The position numbers and the translations under genes are program-made. The notes under the pieces are model-generated. The model saw only the letters and a program-made list of their open reading frames with translations. It made no database searches and was not told where the DNA came from. Of a stretch of DNA of 64,000 bases, positions 8,861 through 21,149 are shown one piece after another; positions within the stretch are counted from its first letter, which is position 1, and the number at the start of each line of letters is the position of its first letter. Origin of the DNA: Pithys albifrons albifrons (Eukaryota > Chordata > Aves > Passeriformes > Thamnophilidae); NCBI RefSeq assembly GCF_047495875.1, contig NC_092497.1:32991375-33055374 (forward strand), given 5' to 3'.

Positions 8861-11800
8861 TGAAACATTCTTCTTGAGCTTTTTGAAGATGGGAGAGACA
8901 TGTACCTCGCCCAGTCAGTCTGCTGTTAAGATGAATATCTGTGAACATAGTTTGACTTTAAAATCTCATGGGTTTGGTGGCTCCAAATAACATTTTCTCT
9001 GCATTTTGATTCCAATTTAGATAGACCTCTGCATTTTACACGCAACTTAAATCTCAAGTCAAGGTATCTGAAACACCAAACATTTGAAACATACCATAAG
9101 TTCCTGTAAAACAGTATCCCTTGTCCTCCTCAACTGGCATCTTCCACTTAAAAATGCTGTTATTTTGTAGACCAGGAATTAATCTCAGCTGCTAAAACCT
9201 TTTTTCATTATTTATATTTATCTAATTTGGTACTTTGAAAGCACCAATATATGCTTCAGTCCAGGACACTACTATAGTAAAATAAATTACCATAATTTCT
9301 ACAGTAGTCAAAGCTTAGTGAACTGTTAAAGACAAACCAGCTCAATGAACCAGGCAGAAAAAAACCCATAAATGTTCTGTGTAAAAAACAGTGAAATTAT
9401 GCCCAAGGGATAAAAAAAAATTTATTCCTATCTCTACTACTGACTTTAACAAATGGCAAACATGTCCAATAGTTTCTTTGTTTTCCTTCCTGCCTGAACT
9501 TCAAAGACTTTCAGCCAAACTTTCAGCATAACCTCTTGATTTGAGTCTCCATCATAAGTTCAGTCTTACGCCAAGTGCAGATTGCTTTCCATTCCATTTT
9601 GTCAGATGGTGTACACAGGATGAATGTCTACCTCTGATAATACTATTTTTGCATCTGTATTCTTGTGTGTGAGCATGTGTATGAAGTATTTACCTACTCA
9701 CCACAAAAAAGGAAGTTTCATTCAAGACATTATAATTGCAGCTTTATTGCATTGACCAGAGTGGAATTTCCTTTTAGATAACTTCAGAAATTTGCTGTGT
9801 ACAGGTCACTGAGCTTGCAACCTTTAATCCTAGGGCTTCTTTAATCTGTTTAGTCCAAGTCTAGCCAGCGTGCAACGGGCATGGCATATTTGTTGCTATG
9901 ATGGAAGTAATTCTCTTCATCAAACTGTTTAATAAGTGACAACAGTCATTAGGGTCATCAGAATCCCATTACGTTGTCTGCCAACTTCATTAACAGGGAT
10001 GTACTCTGGAGTCCTCTGATTGTTTGTGCTTTACCATCCTTGTGAATAATGGATTTGGATTTCACTGAAATGTACAGCTAGTTTGCATTTCCTGCTAGTC
10101 ACTCCCAGCACCAAGGCTGTTTCTGGGGAAGATAGCTGGACTGGGTGAGGACTGCTGATCAGATGCAGAGCAACCAAACTGCTCAGGAGAAGTCTTTGTT
10201 ACTCTCTGAATTTTGTTTCCCAAAGCTCTATGGCCAAATAGGACATTAGTTACACTATTTCATAATGTTACAGGTGAGTTTAGGTGAACAGTGAGTTCTT
10301 CTGCTCCCCTGGGATATCTGCAAGGTGAAAACTTGACTGGTAGAGATATTTCCTATGCTGTCCCTAAACAGGCAATGAATACAGGAGAGGTGTACAACTT
10401 TACAAAGAAAGAAATGACAATTTAAGCTGTTCAAATTTCAGAGCAAATCTTGAAAGTGCAGATCAGGTAGACTCCAAAGTCAGATGGCAAATACAGCAAT
10501 GCTGACTTTTCTATGATTTTAAAAGCTTCTTATTTTGAGCTGATATCCAAATGTGAGAGGCAGTATAGAATGCTACTTTTGTAGGATGCTTTCTTCTCTA
10601 GGGCTTCACAGATGATGCAATCACATTCGCTATGGAGATGCATGACTTTTGGCATTATTGATCACGTCTACACTATCAGACATGATCAATAAACTAACTG
10701 GCAAATGCCCAATCCCAGCATGCATTAGGTTTTAGCAAGCAGCACAGTGATAACAATTTGGGGTCACTCTTGGTTTGGATTTGATTCAGGGGAATTACTA
10801 AGGGTTTACTGGGTTCAGCTTCTTAAACTAGTATTACCCAACAGCCATAAGAGGATAAAAATAAACTTCACAAACAAGTTATACAAGTGTCAACTCTTTC
10901 TTTCAGTGTTCCCCATATTTTAAAGAGTAAATTTTTTTATCCATGAGTCTCCTCTGTAGATGTTCTCACTTGGTTTATGATTTGAAGGACATCTGAGAAC
11001 AATGTGGGGGAGTAAGACAGAGACCAGCTGCTTGTGGCAAATACCATAAAGCAGCAAGAGTTAGAAGGAAAAATAACAATGAGGGCACTGTGTTCAAGCT
11101 ATTAGCAAAAATCCCCAAAAGCAAATTAGATTTCCACAGAAGTCAAAACATCCCTCAGAAAGACCAGTGTACAATTTTAACTCATGTATATTTTTATTTA
11201 TTCATGAAAGTTGCTATAAACATAGTTTGTCTTTTATTGGGCAAAGTTATTTGCAAAAAGCCCATGTGACCTAGCGCATTTTCAGAAGGTAACAGATATT
11301 TCAAGCTCAACTTTGAAAAAGAGAGTACTGTGCTTAATAATATTTTTCAAAACATAAAAAAAAATGCATGTGGACATTTTTCTACCCACAGTGTCTGTAT
11401 TGTTCTGCACATAGTATCTCCCAGAAAAAGCACAGATAGTAAAACTTCATTTCCCCAAAATGCACTTCAGTATATTTTAGGTATAAAAATCTAATTTAAA
11501 ATAATGTCAGCATATTGTTTCTGTAAAATATGAGGCTCAGCATCTTTAAATTATTTATAAGGTCTTCAGAGAATCAATTATGCTTATAATGTCAGATTTA
11601 CTCAAAGAAATAGAAAGAGCAAAGTGTTGCATAAAGACTTCCTGTGTGATTTTAGCAAGTTATTTTTACTGCGTGTAATTGAAGCAGCATTCTCACCTCA
11701 CACCATTTAAGCCAAAAATATATGTTGTGTAACTGCAACTTTTTTAGCTTGTGGGTTTGGGTTTTGTTTGTTTGTTTGTTTGTTGTTTAATATTATTTCA

Positions 11801-14625
11801 GTTTTATAGAGTAACTCTACTGAACTGCTCTTTCTGCCAGGAGGATTCATTCACAAATAAGCACAAGCTCTATCAGGACTCAACTGAAAGTATACTTGTA
11901 CAGGGACTTACAAATTTCCATGTATGTCTCTTTCTAAAATGAAAAGTATATAACCATTTGGAACTACTACCATCTCTGACATTTTTATCCCCTTATTGTA
12001 GTAGAAGAACTAGAACTAATACTTATAATGCTATTTTAACAGTTTATATTCAAAGAAATGATGAAAGGCAGGATCAGCGCAGTGTCACATCAGTGTTGTA
12101 GTTTGTCATTACAAGTACATTTTCAACATATAGCCAAAAATTTATTCTAGTGTCAGCCATAATACTAGATCAGATGACAATAAAGATTCTTGTTAATTTT
12201 GTTTTTAATGAAGGTTATCTTTTTTGCTAGGCATTTTGGAGACCTGCGGATAAAACAAAGCTTGTGTAAGATTTGTTATATTTTCCTATGCTTAAGTCCC
12301 CCCCAGAACGCCACCTCTCCCAAACACTAATGGTTATTGTTAGAATGGATTAAGGATGTATGAAATTATAAATGTTAGAAAAATACCAGGTATGTATTTT
12401 TATTCAAGTGCTGTATACTCTTGCCCCATTTTCTCTCTTAACTTAGATATCTCTTTCTGATTTAAAGAGACCTCACAAACCCTAAAACTAAACTGAGAGC
12501 TTCCTCCGTGTTCTGAACCTGTATTTAAACCTGTCATTTAGGTATTGCAATTAGAAATTTGGAATGCACTTAACTGCCTGAATTTACTGGGAAAAATCTG
12601 CATGGGGATACATATAGCAAGCAGTTAGCTAAAATAACATGCTGATCAGCAGCACCCAGTGTTCTCCCAGCAACTGAGGTACTTCTTACAGCTCTATAAT
12701 TAAAAAATAAGAAAGAACTACCAAGCTCTCTTTGCTTTGACACTCTTTCAGTACTAATGAGGAAATTAGAAGGTACACAGAGAACATCTATCAGAGCCAG
12801 AACAAGGACAACAAGTCAGCTTGTACTTTACATTGAAACACCTTGTACTGGCACACAATGTACCATCTGTGCCTGAAACAATTATTGGAACTAGAGCACA
12901 AGCTCCGTGCAGAAGCAGTGTATCATTTAATTTGATTTGTCTCTGAGTGCATCCATTATTGACTGTACACAATAAAAGGAATTGTAGCATTCATAATGTT
13001 AGTATTTTGGGAAGGATTGATTTCTCATTAACTGTACAAGCAATTCTTTTAAATGGAAAAAAAAATTTAAACACATCCTGAATGTATTTCCACAGTTCAT
13101 ATGATGACATACAGTGGTCATACCCTCTGACCTGAGAAGCTTTTGGCAGCAATCTTGACATTCAAACACAGGCCTTTGTTTTGACGCACAGGCTGCCCGC
13201 TGACTTGCATGTTGAAATTCCTGCAGGCTATGCTTCACCCCTGATGAAGCACAGCCACTTCTGCAGACTCCAAGGCCAGTGATTTTCCATCCCTCAGCTC
13301 CTCAGCATCTTAGCTCTGAGTCTGAAGACTCTGAATCTGAAGACTCTGGGTCCTTTGCAGATTAAGATGCAGGCTGATTATTTTTGACAGATCTGAATAT
13401 TGTGAATTACACAGCAGTAGAAAAATAAAAATATAATTAGATGATAGAAGTTTGTCTCATTGTTTCAAGAGATGTCTTTACCACACATAGACTTTTTTAC
13501 TATGTCTTAACTTTGACTAATATGATAGATATACTGTGCCTAGTGAAGTGAAGTGCAATCAAATAATTTTATATGAAAGGTGGTGTTTTTTCCTGTTTAG
13601 AGGTCTGGCAACCAACAGGTGCCACAGGAAGAGACTGAAGATCCAATTCATGAAGTACCGCTCATTCATATCTTGCTCTCATTACAGAAAGGATGGCCTC
13701 TAAGTCTAGATCACTTGTTTCAGTACTTGAACAACAAAGGGGCCTATTAAGTAAATTCATGGTTGTTTTCTAAACCTCTCTGTATTTCAGAAAATTCATT
13801 GATTATTTTAGTAGTAAATTCGGTGATTAATCTGATTTGAGATTACAGGAATAATTAGAGAGGAAAAAAGTTAAGAGACAATAGCAGAGCAGAAGTATTT
13901 TTATTTGTTCTAATTCTTTGCTAACATCATCTTGCTATTGACATTTTTATTATTTTTAAATGTCAAAATAGATGAATGTTCCCATTGTCATCTATTAGTG
14001 CACACCACAGAAGATTTTCTTAGCATCACATTTTGTATTTATTAATTTTCACAATCATGTCAAAAAATCTTGAACCTAAACTTGCGAATTTATTCAAATA
14101 AAGGCATAATAAGAATGAGAAGGCTTAGTTAATCATTCGATTTGGAAATGACACTTGAAAAAGATTGCTTAGCATATGTGGAGTTCCCAAAATATGTTTA
14201 CAGAGGTCTCCATCAGCACTAAGTTTTGTCTCTGTTTACACTTTGATTTAGTTGAATAAATTTTCTCTGTTTATGACAAAACATCTTGAGAGATGCCAGA
14301 ATTTTTTTTTTCATAATGAGGAAAGCTAAAAAGTATCAATTAAGTAAGAACAGGTAACAACTGCACATTTTGGATGACAGCCTACTTTTAACCAAGTATT
14401 TGATCTCGAACAGAAACATATAATCTCCCATTGCTAACCCCAAGACACAAGTTTCCAGGATATACTCTAATGTCCTTGTATGTCAATGTTTAATGAAGAT
14501 TATTTCCCATATTAAAATGAATCTATTTCTAAGATTCACACTAAAGTAAAAAGATTCCAAATAATCTCTCTGACCTTCATCACAGGGTGAATTAGGAATT
14601 ATTTAGTAATTTTTAATACAATATG
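8861..14625. other. No gene seen; AT-rich single-copy DNA
   Basis: Nearly 6 kb with no frame above about 80 codons and none with a recognisable domain. It contains a short TTTG run near 11765. It could be intergenic or intronic; I see no exon I would defend. Confidence 0.6.
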
Positions 14626-14951
14626 TGTGGAGGTGCCAGGGGGTCTGTAGATCCTCTAATGTCTGAGGAAGTTGATCTTGAACTGTTCAAGGTGTATCCC
14701 TGAAAGAAGAGCAGTTTGGAGTGCACCCTTAAGGAGGAGGAAGTCACCTGCAGATGTAGCAGACCTTGTAGCCAAGAAAATGTTTCCATCTGTGCTTAGC
14801 AGGACAGAATAACCAATTGTGTGATGACACAGTGTAAGAAAAGGGGTAGATAAAACTGAAGTTGTAACTAAAGTTGTTAAGTCTTTGTTCTGCTGCTGCT
14901 TGAACCTGTCTCGACCTCTTCTGTCTGCCATAGCTCACTCCAACCCTTACA
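14626..14951 (+). mobile_element. Small solo LTR, related to the 34250 LTR
   Basis: A 326-bp block running from TGTGG to CTTACA. Several short blocks resemble, in the same order, the LTR at 34250-34690: a cagtttggagt-like stretch, cttgtagcca, taaccaatt and gtgtaagaaa. The flanks are AATATG and AATGTG, a 6-bp duplication with one mismatch. The antisense frame that starts MADRRG lies wholly in this LTR and is not a gene. Confidence 0.5.
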
Positions 14952-15269
14952 AATGTGCATTAGGAATCAGTGTTTAGCAACAAACATCAAATACTGATTT
15001 CACAGATTGCAGAGTGCATGACGGGTTTCCATGGTAAAAAAAAAGAGTAGGGAAGGCAATGCATCCCTGTACAAAACATTCTACTCCCAATTTAAGTGAA
15101 ACAGTGTGCATAAGCATGCATAAGGACTATGCACCTGTGTCTTGATAATTTCATCATCTTCAAGCATTGCCATAAGTTCTACACACAATGGCTGCAAAAA
15201 GGTTATGATTTTGAAATAGGTGAAGAAAAATACAATAAAATATCTAGCTTGAGCTCCTTATCTCCTCCT

Positions 15270-15340
15270 TTTTTTTTGTTTTGTTTGTTTGTTTGGTTTG
15301 TTTTGTGGTTTTTGTTTGGGTTTTGGTTTGTTGTTTTTTT
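15270..15340 (+). repeat. T/G-rich low-complexity tract
   Basis: Irregular GTTTG and TTTTG units end a few bases before the class I ERV starts at 15349. Confidence 0.85.
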
Positions 15341-15348
15341 TGGTATAG

Positions 15349-15783
15349 TGATGCCTCCAGACTCCGTATCCCTGTGAACAGAGACACACTGAAGACTGGT
15401 TAATGGAGAAAGATATAGGGTTTTATTATTGGAAGCTTCCAGGGTTCAAACCCAGAGGGGTTTGATCCCTAGGTCAGGAAGTTTCAGGGTTTTATACCCC
15501 TCATTGACATCCAATCAGTACTCTTATTTCTCTTGAATGCCCACCCAAAAGGCCTGTCACTGTGCCCCCTTCTTCATGGGGGGGGCAGTCAGGCCTTCTT
15601 CTGTTGTTTGTCTCCTGTTATCTTGCAGGTGGCTGCTCGAAAACATGTGGCCTTGTTAGGGCCTGAAAGCAGCTCCTAAACTCGTGAGAAAGGCACTTAA
15701 TATGCATACTTAAAATCAGAGTAACTCAGTAGGACTATATGATTCTAAAACCTTCTAAAATTACATTAAAGTCTTAGGCATCA
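15349..15783 (-). repeat. 3' LTR of class I ERV
   Basis: It has 7-bp terminal inverted repeats TGATGCC/GGCATCA and is the direct copy of 23129-23563. In element orientation it is the 3' LTR, because the polypurine tract adjoins its right edge. Confidence 0.95.
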
Positions 15784-15797
15784 TTTCCCCCCCCTTC
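15784..15797 (-). other. Polypurine tract of class I ERV
   Basis: On the minus strand the sequence reads GAAGGGGGGGGAAA immediately before the 3' LTR, the expected plus-strand primer site. Confidence 0.9.
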
Positions 15798-15968
15798 AGA
15801 GACTTGACGTATCTTCTATTTTGTCCAGTCTCTACGATTTAACCTACTTCACTTTACATCACTAACAAATATGTACTAATCTGATCACACACACTACTAC
15901 ATAACATTATTGATTACATAATTTCTGGAACTTAAAACTTACCTCTTGTCAATTCTTCACAGCTTGTT

Positions 15969-17132
15969 TTAGGCCCAACACCATAAAGGTGTATAGCGAT
16001 GGCAACCTTGAGTTGTACTGTGGAATATTAAACTCATACTGATCATGACTAGAACCAAAATAAACAGCCATTTTAGCCAGGTCCAGTTTGGCAACCATGA
16101 AGTAAGTGCATTTAAGATGTTCTCAAGATCCCAGGATTTATCATCAAGAGTCACCTGGTGTATGATTTGAGTTTGATTCGAGATTTCATTTAGATCCGCA
16201 TTGACTCTCCCACTCTGGTCTATGTAAGAGCAGCAGCTGGTATTAATGACTTTGCACACACCTCCTTGTGAGGCCAGTAAGAAATCGAGGGCCATTCAGT
16301 TTTGTAAAACCATATGAGACAAACTACTGACTTCTTCTTGTATGGCCTTAATTGCATCCATGGTTCTATTTTCAATGGACTCCACAACGGCCAAAATGTT
16401 AATGATTGCCTTCTCTAACTCATATACCCCAAAAGCAGGAATAAGAACCCTGACTATGCTGTGGAAAGTTTTGGAGCCCACAAGAGGATTGACAGATCTT
16501 CTTACCCTTTTTACCTGGGCTCCCATTCCTTCATTTTGTTTACCAATTTGATCGGATATTGTTATGTGTGTGATTACAGCTCCAAGAGCACAAGCATGAT
16601 CTTTGTCAAAAGGTAGAATTTTCCATGTTTGGTCACCACACAGCCAATACCATCTCTCAGCCTTTGGTGGGATCATTCTCCAGGGTGTTTTTACCATTTT
16701 TGCAAGAAATGTTGATGGTACCCTTATTTTTGTTTGGGCATCATGGCAGCATGGAAGGAGGATGGCTTTCCCGGTGGTGTTAATAACCACACCGGGTACA
16801 GCGTAATGGTCAGGAGTCAATCCTGTCAGGGTTATGGGTAAGTTTGTCTCAGGGACGTGTGCCCATCTTCCAGCTGCCAAAAAATTCGAGTGGTACATGG
16901 GTCTGCGGCCTCTACTAAAGCTTGTCTCATTCATTATGACGCCAGTTAAAGGCCAACTGTTTTCCCTGCCAACTGTTGGTATTTAAGTACAAATCCAACA
17001 CTGACTTTTGTTGAGGATTGTGGATATATTTTGGACTAAAGCCACGTGCAAATTCTGGTCCCAAATTTGGATCCTGGCTATTAGCTGTGTAGGCAGCAAA
17101 CATAGAAAAAACAGTTTACACCACATTTTCAT
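15969..17132 (-). pseudogene. env: Envelope glycoprotein, two in-frame stops
   Basis: Retroviral surface/transmembrane precursor. The likely start is the ATG at 17132-17130, which overlaps the pol end by 17 bases. It opens a hydrophobic signal peptide, and a CWIC motif follows about 45 residues in. A TAA comes just after that, and the same frame resumes with a Met at 16934. A basic cleavage site RVRR ends near 16497. An internal helix region then leads to a TGA at 16296-16298, again with the frame unbroken beyond it. Next come an immunosuppressive-domain-like stretch, the cysteine set CX6CC and a membrane segment near 16073-16020, then a short tail. The cysteine pattern is gamma-type. The surface subunit is only about 210 residues, roughly half the usual length. 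Both breaks are single stop codons, with no frameshift seen. Confidence 0.85.
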
Positions 17133-18300
17133 CTGTATCAGTTTCAGTCTCTTTGACTATCTCAGGAGGAAAGGCTTTCTTGACTCTGGAATAATGGATT
17201 CAAGGTCCTTTGTCAGCTACTTTGACTGCAGGGAGGGTGATCAACAGGACTTGGTATGGTCCTCTCCACTTAGCTGTAAGGGAGTCACCTTCCCACCATC
17301 GGATATAGACCCAATCTCCGGGTTGGAACAGATGTGCAGGGGTATCCAATCCCAAGGGTCTGGACAACATGACAAATCTCTGGAGTTTCTGCAAAGTAGA
17401 ACTCAAAGACATTAAATATTTCTGCAAATCTACTTTTCCCCTCATATGTATTTCTCTCGAAATGTGTGGAATTTTGTATGGCCTACCATACAAAATTTTG
17501 TGGGGATTTAAATTGTTCCTCTGTCTAGGTTGTATATGGATTCTCAATAGAGCTAATGGCAAGGCCTGAACCCATGTCATAGATGTCTCTTGACAGATTT
17601 TAGTTATTTGGGTCTTAAGAGTACAATTCATACATTCTACTTTACCACTTGCCGGAGGTCTATATGCTACATGCAAGTCCCATTCAATCCCCAGGATTCG
17701 ACTGACTTCCACCACTACTGTCGCCACAAAATGCTGTCCCCTGTCCAAGGACATGGAACCCCAAACCTCGGAATTATACGATTGAGCAAAACTATTACCA
17801 TCTCCTTTGCTGTATTGGTGCGACAGGGGTAAGTTTCAGGCCATCCGCTGAAGGTATCAACCAAAACCATTATGTACCAGTACCTTTCTTTATGTGGCAA
17901 CTCAGCAAAATCTATCTGCCAGTAATCTCCTGGAAGGTCCCCAACCTTCGTTCCTCCTAGCACTACCCTTTTGGTGGTATCAGGATTGTTTCAACAACAG
18001 ATTTTGCATTTTTGTACTATTGATTGTACAATTTCTGTAATTTTTACCCCTAACACTATTTTCTTTAAGAGTTTCACAAGATTTTCAATCGCTAAATGAG
18101 TAGTCTCATGCTCTCTCAGAGCTATTTCATGAAGAACTTGAGGTGGAACTACAACCTGTCCTAAAGGTATAACAGCCCATCCACTTTCTTTAATTTCAGC
18201 TTTAAGGGATTCAATTAACTGATGATCTTTTCTACTATAATTCGGGGTAAACCCTGGTAAGTCAACCTCCTTTTTTGGTCTTACTGCTAAGATACCTTTC
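17116..18300 (-). pseudogene. pol: Integrase region of class I ERV pol
   Basis: Integrase inserts viral DNA into the host genome. The N-terminal zinc finger lies near 18110-17995 (HETTH, then CKIC). The catalytic core has Asp at 17912-17910, Asp at 17745-17743 and Glu at 17637-17635; the last two are 35 residues apart. A frameshift falls between 17963 and 17740, where the two open stretches overlap in different frames. The C-terminal domain, with a PYQVLL-type strand, meets a TGA at 17200-17202. About 27 more codons in that frame reach the natural stop at 17116-17118, inside the env signal peptide. Confidence 0.85.
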
Positions 18301-18918
18301 TCTGCAATCCCTTTTGCCGTATGATCAGCAAAATGATTTCCCAATTCTGGAGTTGTTTTCCCTTTCTGATGGGCTTTGCAATGCATAATAGCCACCTCCG
18401 TGGGTTTCCAAATGCTCTGCAGGAGTGCAAGAATTTGTTCAGCATGCTTGATTCCACTCCCTTGGGCTGTTAACAGCCCTCTCTCCTTCCAGATAGCTGC
18501 ATGGGCATGCACAACACTGAATACATACTTGGAATTCATCCAAATATTCACTTTTCGACCATCACTCAATTCTAGAGCTCTTGTTAATGCAATCAATTCA
18601 GCTTTTTGCGATGACACATTTGAAGGGAGGGCCTTTGCCTCAATTATTTTGTCCGCAGTAGTTACTGCATACCCTGTCATTCTTTTACCATCTCGAATGA
18701 AACTGCTTCTGTTGGTATACAGTTCCCAATCTGGATTTTCTAAGGGTTTGTCCTTTAGGTCTACTGGAGAATGTCTCCTTGATGGTCTGCATGCAACTAT
18801 CAGTTGCAGATGTTGAGGACAAAAACATAGCAGGGTTGACTATAGATGTTGATTTTAGAACAACATCATCCTGCTCTAGCAATATAGCTTGGTATTTAGG
18901 TATCCTGCTAGGGGACAA
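17991..18918 (-). pseudogene. pol: RNase H region of class I ERV pol
   Basis: This enzyme degrades the RNA strand of the reverse-transcription hybrid. The segment 18918-18685 is the RT-RNaseH connection. The RNase H proper is at 18680-18300 in another frame, so there is a frameshift near 18685. The usual DSKYAF-type motif reads NSKYVF, so one catalytic Asp is Asn (codon near 18536-18534). The Glu in the AELIAL motif is kept. The remainder of this frame runs into the integrase zinc finger. Confidence 0.8.
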
Positions 18919-18998
18919 CCAATGACCCCCTTTTGTTCAAGGACTGTTAGGACTGCATGGGGTACATACACGACCATATGTTGTCCCAGGGTGAGTTT

Positions 18999-19947
18999 TC
19001 AGGCCTCTTGGATCAACGTAACAGTTGCTGCCACAGCCCGTAAACACCCTGGCCACCCTTGGCTAACCGTGTCCAGCTGTTTTGAAAAGTATGCGACAGG
19101 TCTTCGGTGATTGCCAAGGAATTGTGACAGTACCCTTAGAGCGAAAGTCAGCCACTCATAGGTAAACAACTCAAATGGTTTGGTCAGGTCTAGTAATCCC
19201 AACGCAGGAGCCGTCATAGGAGCGCGTTTCAACTGTTTGAATGCAGCTCTGGTATTATCTATCCATACCAGATGTCCTCTCTCCGCGGTTTTAAGTGCTC
19301 CGTACAAGGGTCTTGCTAACAACCCGCAGTCAGGTATCCAAAGACGACACCAGTTTACCATTCCCAGGAAAGCTTGCATTTCTCTCACTGTGCATGGCTC
19401 TGGAAGATCACAGATGACTTTCTTCTGTTCTGTGCTGAGACATCTATGTCCACAGAAGATTTCAAGTCCCAAATAGACTACTGTCTCTTTAGCAATTTGT
19501 GCTTTCCCTTTTGTGACTCTGTATCCACTCTGTCCTACAAAATTCAACAGACTTACAGTTAGCTGGATTGCCAATTGATTTCCAAATATGGTTGGACTAT
19601 TTTTGAACACTCCAGGTCAGTTGGACTTTGCATCCAGTTTCAGGATTGTCTCATTCAAAAGCAAAAAGCTCTTGACTATCTTTGTGCACAGGGATGCAGA
19701 AAAAGGCATCTTTGAGATCTAGTACAGTAAACCACCCTAGGTTATCTGTTAATCTAGTCAGGAGGGTGTAGGGATTGGCTGCTACTGGGTAAATATCCTC
19801 TGCTTTTTCTACCTCGATGGGGATTTCACTACGACTTTCCTGTACAAAAGGAGTAGCTGCTTCCATGTATTTAGTTTCTGGAATTATAACTTTTATTTCT
19901 CCCCCTTTGGGAGATAATTTCAACCTCCAATTTCTCCAATAGATCAC
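18999..19947 (-). pseudogene. pol: Reverse transcriptase of class I ERV, active site deleted
   Basis: The N-terminal part (19947-19651) keeps the LDLKDAFFCIPV catalytic block and ends at a TGA. After a short damaged stretch with a frame change, the frame resumes at 19610 with the conserved FKNSPTIFG block. It then jumps, in frame, to the LLNF..GYRV region about 10 residues later. The segment that normally carries the YxDD box, roughly 40 residues in this family, is missing. The thumb and connection follow to 18999. The RT is catalytically dead. Confidence 0.85.
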
Positions 19948-20461
19948 TACCTAATAAAGATTTAGGAGAGTTTGGCATATAGAGAAATTGATGAGTCACC
20001 CAATGTTTGCCCAATTTAAACTTTAGAGGTTGAAAGAAAGGCCTTGTTTCTGTCACTCCTGTAGCACCAACTACCCTTACAGTATCACGACTCAGTTTCC
20101 CCTCCAAACTATTCAATACAGAATATGTTGCCCCTGTGTCTACCAGAAATTCAACATTGTCTTCTCCCAGCTTAGGTATAACCAGAGGTTTCGCTGGAGA
20201 GATATCCTCTGGTCCCCGACATTCTTCATTCTCATGCATCTGGGAAACTGGTTCTGGAAACTTGCTTGGAAGTTTCTCTCTCTTGAGGAGTGGACAGTTT
20301 TTTTCCCAATGTCCTTCTCTCTCACAAAAGCTGCATTGACGCTGTCCCAAAGATGAACCCTTCTTGGGTGGGCCTGGGCCTTGAGCACTTGCAGCTTGCC
20401 TTAGTGAAGCTTGCATAGCTGGTTCTGGTCCCTTCTTTTTTGATCGAAGCCTTGAAACCAC
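19871..20461 (-). pseudogene. gag-pro: Nucleocapsid zinc knuckle and protease of class I ERV
   Basis: One open frame of 196 residues. Residues about 43-56 form one CCHC knuckle, C-x2-C-x4-H-x4-C, which binds viral RNA. A Pro/Glu-rich linker follows. The aspartic protease starts near residue 105 with VDTGATYS, so its catalytic Asp is intact, and continues to a LLGSDLL segment. A single CCHC finger directly upstream of protease in one frame is the gammaretroviral arrangement. The upstream part of gag lies in other frames. Confidence 0.88.
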
Positions 20462-20786
20462 AGGATCTTGGGCTGCAAGAGCCTCTTGAGTTCTCTTTTC
20501 CCCTTCTGGTAGCTGCTGCTATTTTCTCCTCCTCAGAGCTAGTATCTGATTCATCTTCTGTTGAAGAATCTATATCTCTATCTGTCCTTCTTCTATAAAG
20601 AGATTGTCTTCTCCCTTTTCTTGCAGCTATGGTCTTCTTTCTCACAGCACCAGTGGTTTCAGTTTGGGATGCACCTGTCTCTTTAAGGTTAGTTACTTCC
20701 ATTCTTGGGACATTATAATGCATTGCAGCTTGAGGGCCAGCAGTACCAATTGCCTCCCCCGCCCGCCCCGCCCTTCCCCCTGCCAA
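20322..20786 (-). pseudogene. gag: Charged gag segment upstream of nucleocapsid
   Basis: An open frame of 154 residues with a basic region and a Ser/Asp/Glu-rich region (residues about 70-90), overlapping the nucleocapsid frame at its end. It is where the capsid C-terminus and its charged helix should be, but I cannot identify a capsid fold or major homology region in it. The first residues are translated from the GC-rich block. I assign it to gag by position only. Confidence 0.5.
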
Positions 20787-21149
20787 GCCCCAATGATCCA
20801 GGGTCCTGCTGCAGGAACCCCTGCTCCTGTGCCATCACCTATAATCATGCCAAGTGATCTGCCTGGCATAATGGCAACACTTTGGGAGGGATAGGGAACT
20901 TGATAGCTCTGGCCTGTCGTACCTGTCACTGCAACTGTTCTAGGTCCTGCTTGTAATATGCCTGTCTCTTTCCCCACACTCACTACAGTGCTTCCTCCAG
21001 CAGATCCCTGGAGGGGACCAGTAACTGCCTGCATCACAGCAGGGGGCGCTTGAATAGCTTGGATACTAGAGGGCTCTTGGCAGCACTGGCAGCAGCAGCG
21101 CAAACCACAGGGTACCCCATTCCCCCCAAGGAGCCAGCAACTGCCGACA

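Noticed and set aside
8861..14600. Possible host exons or tRNA/snRNA genes
   Set aside because: I found no frame with a domain, splice-bounded conserved peptide, or tRNA-like fold that I would defend.
14656..14931. Minus frame starting MADRRGRDRFKQQQ
   Set aside because: It falls wholly inside a probable solo LTR and has no recognisable domain.
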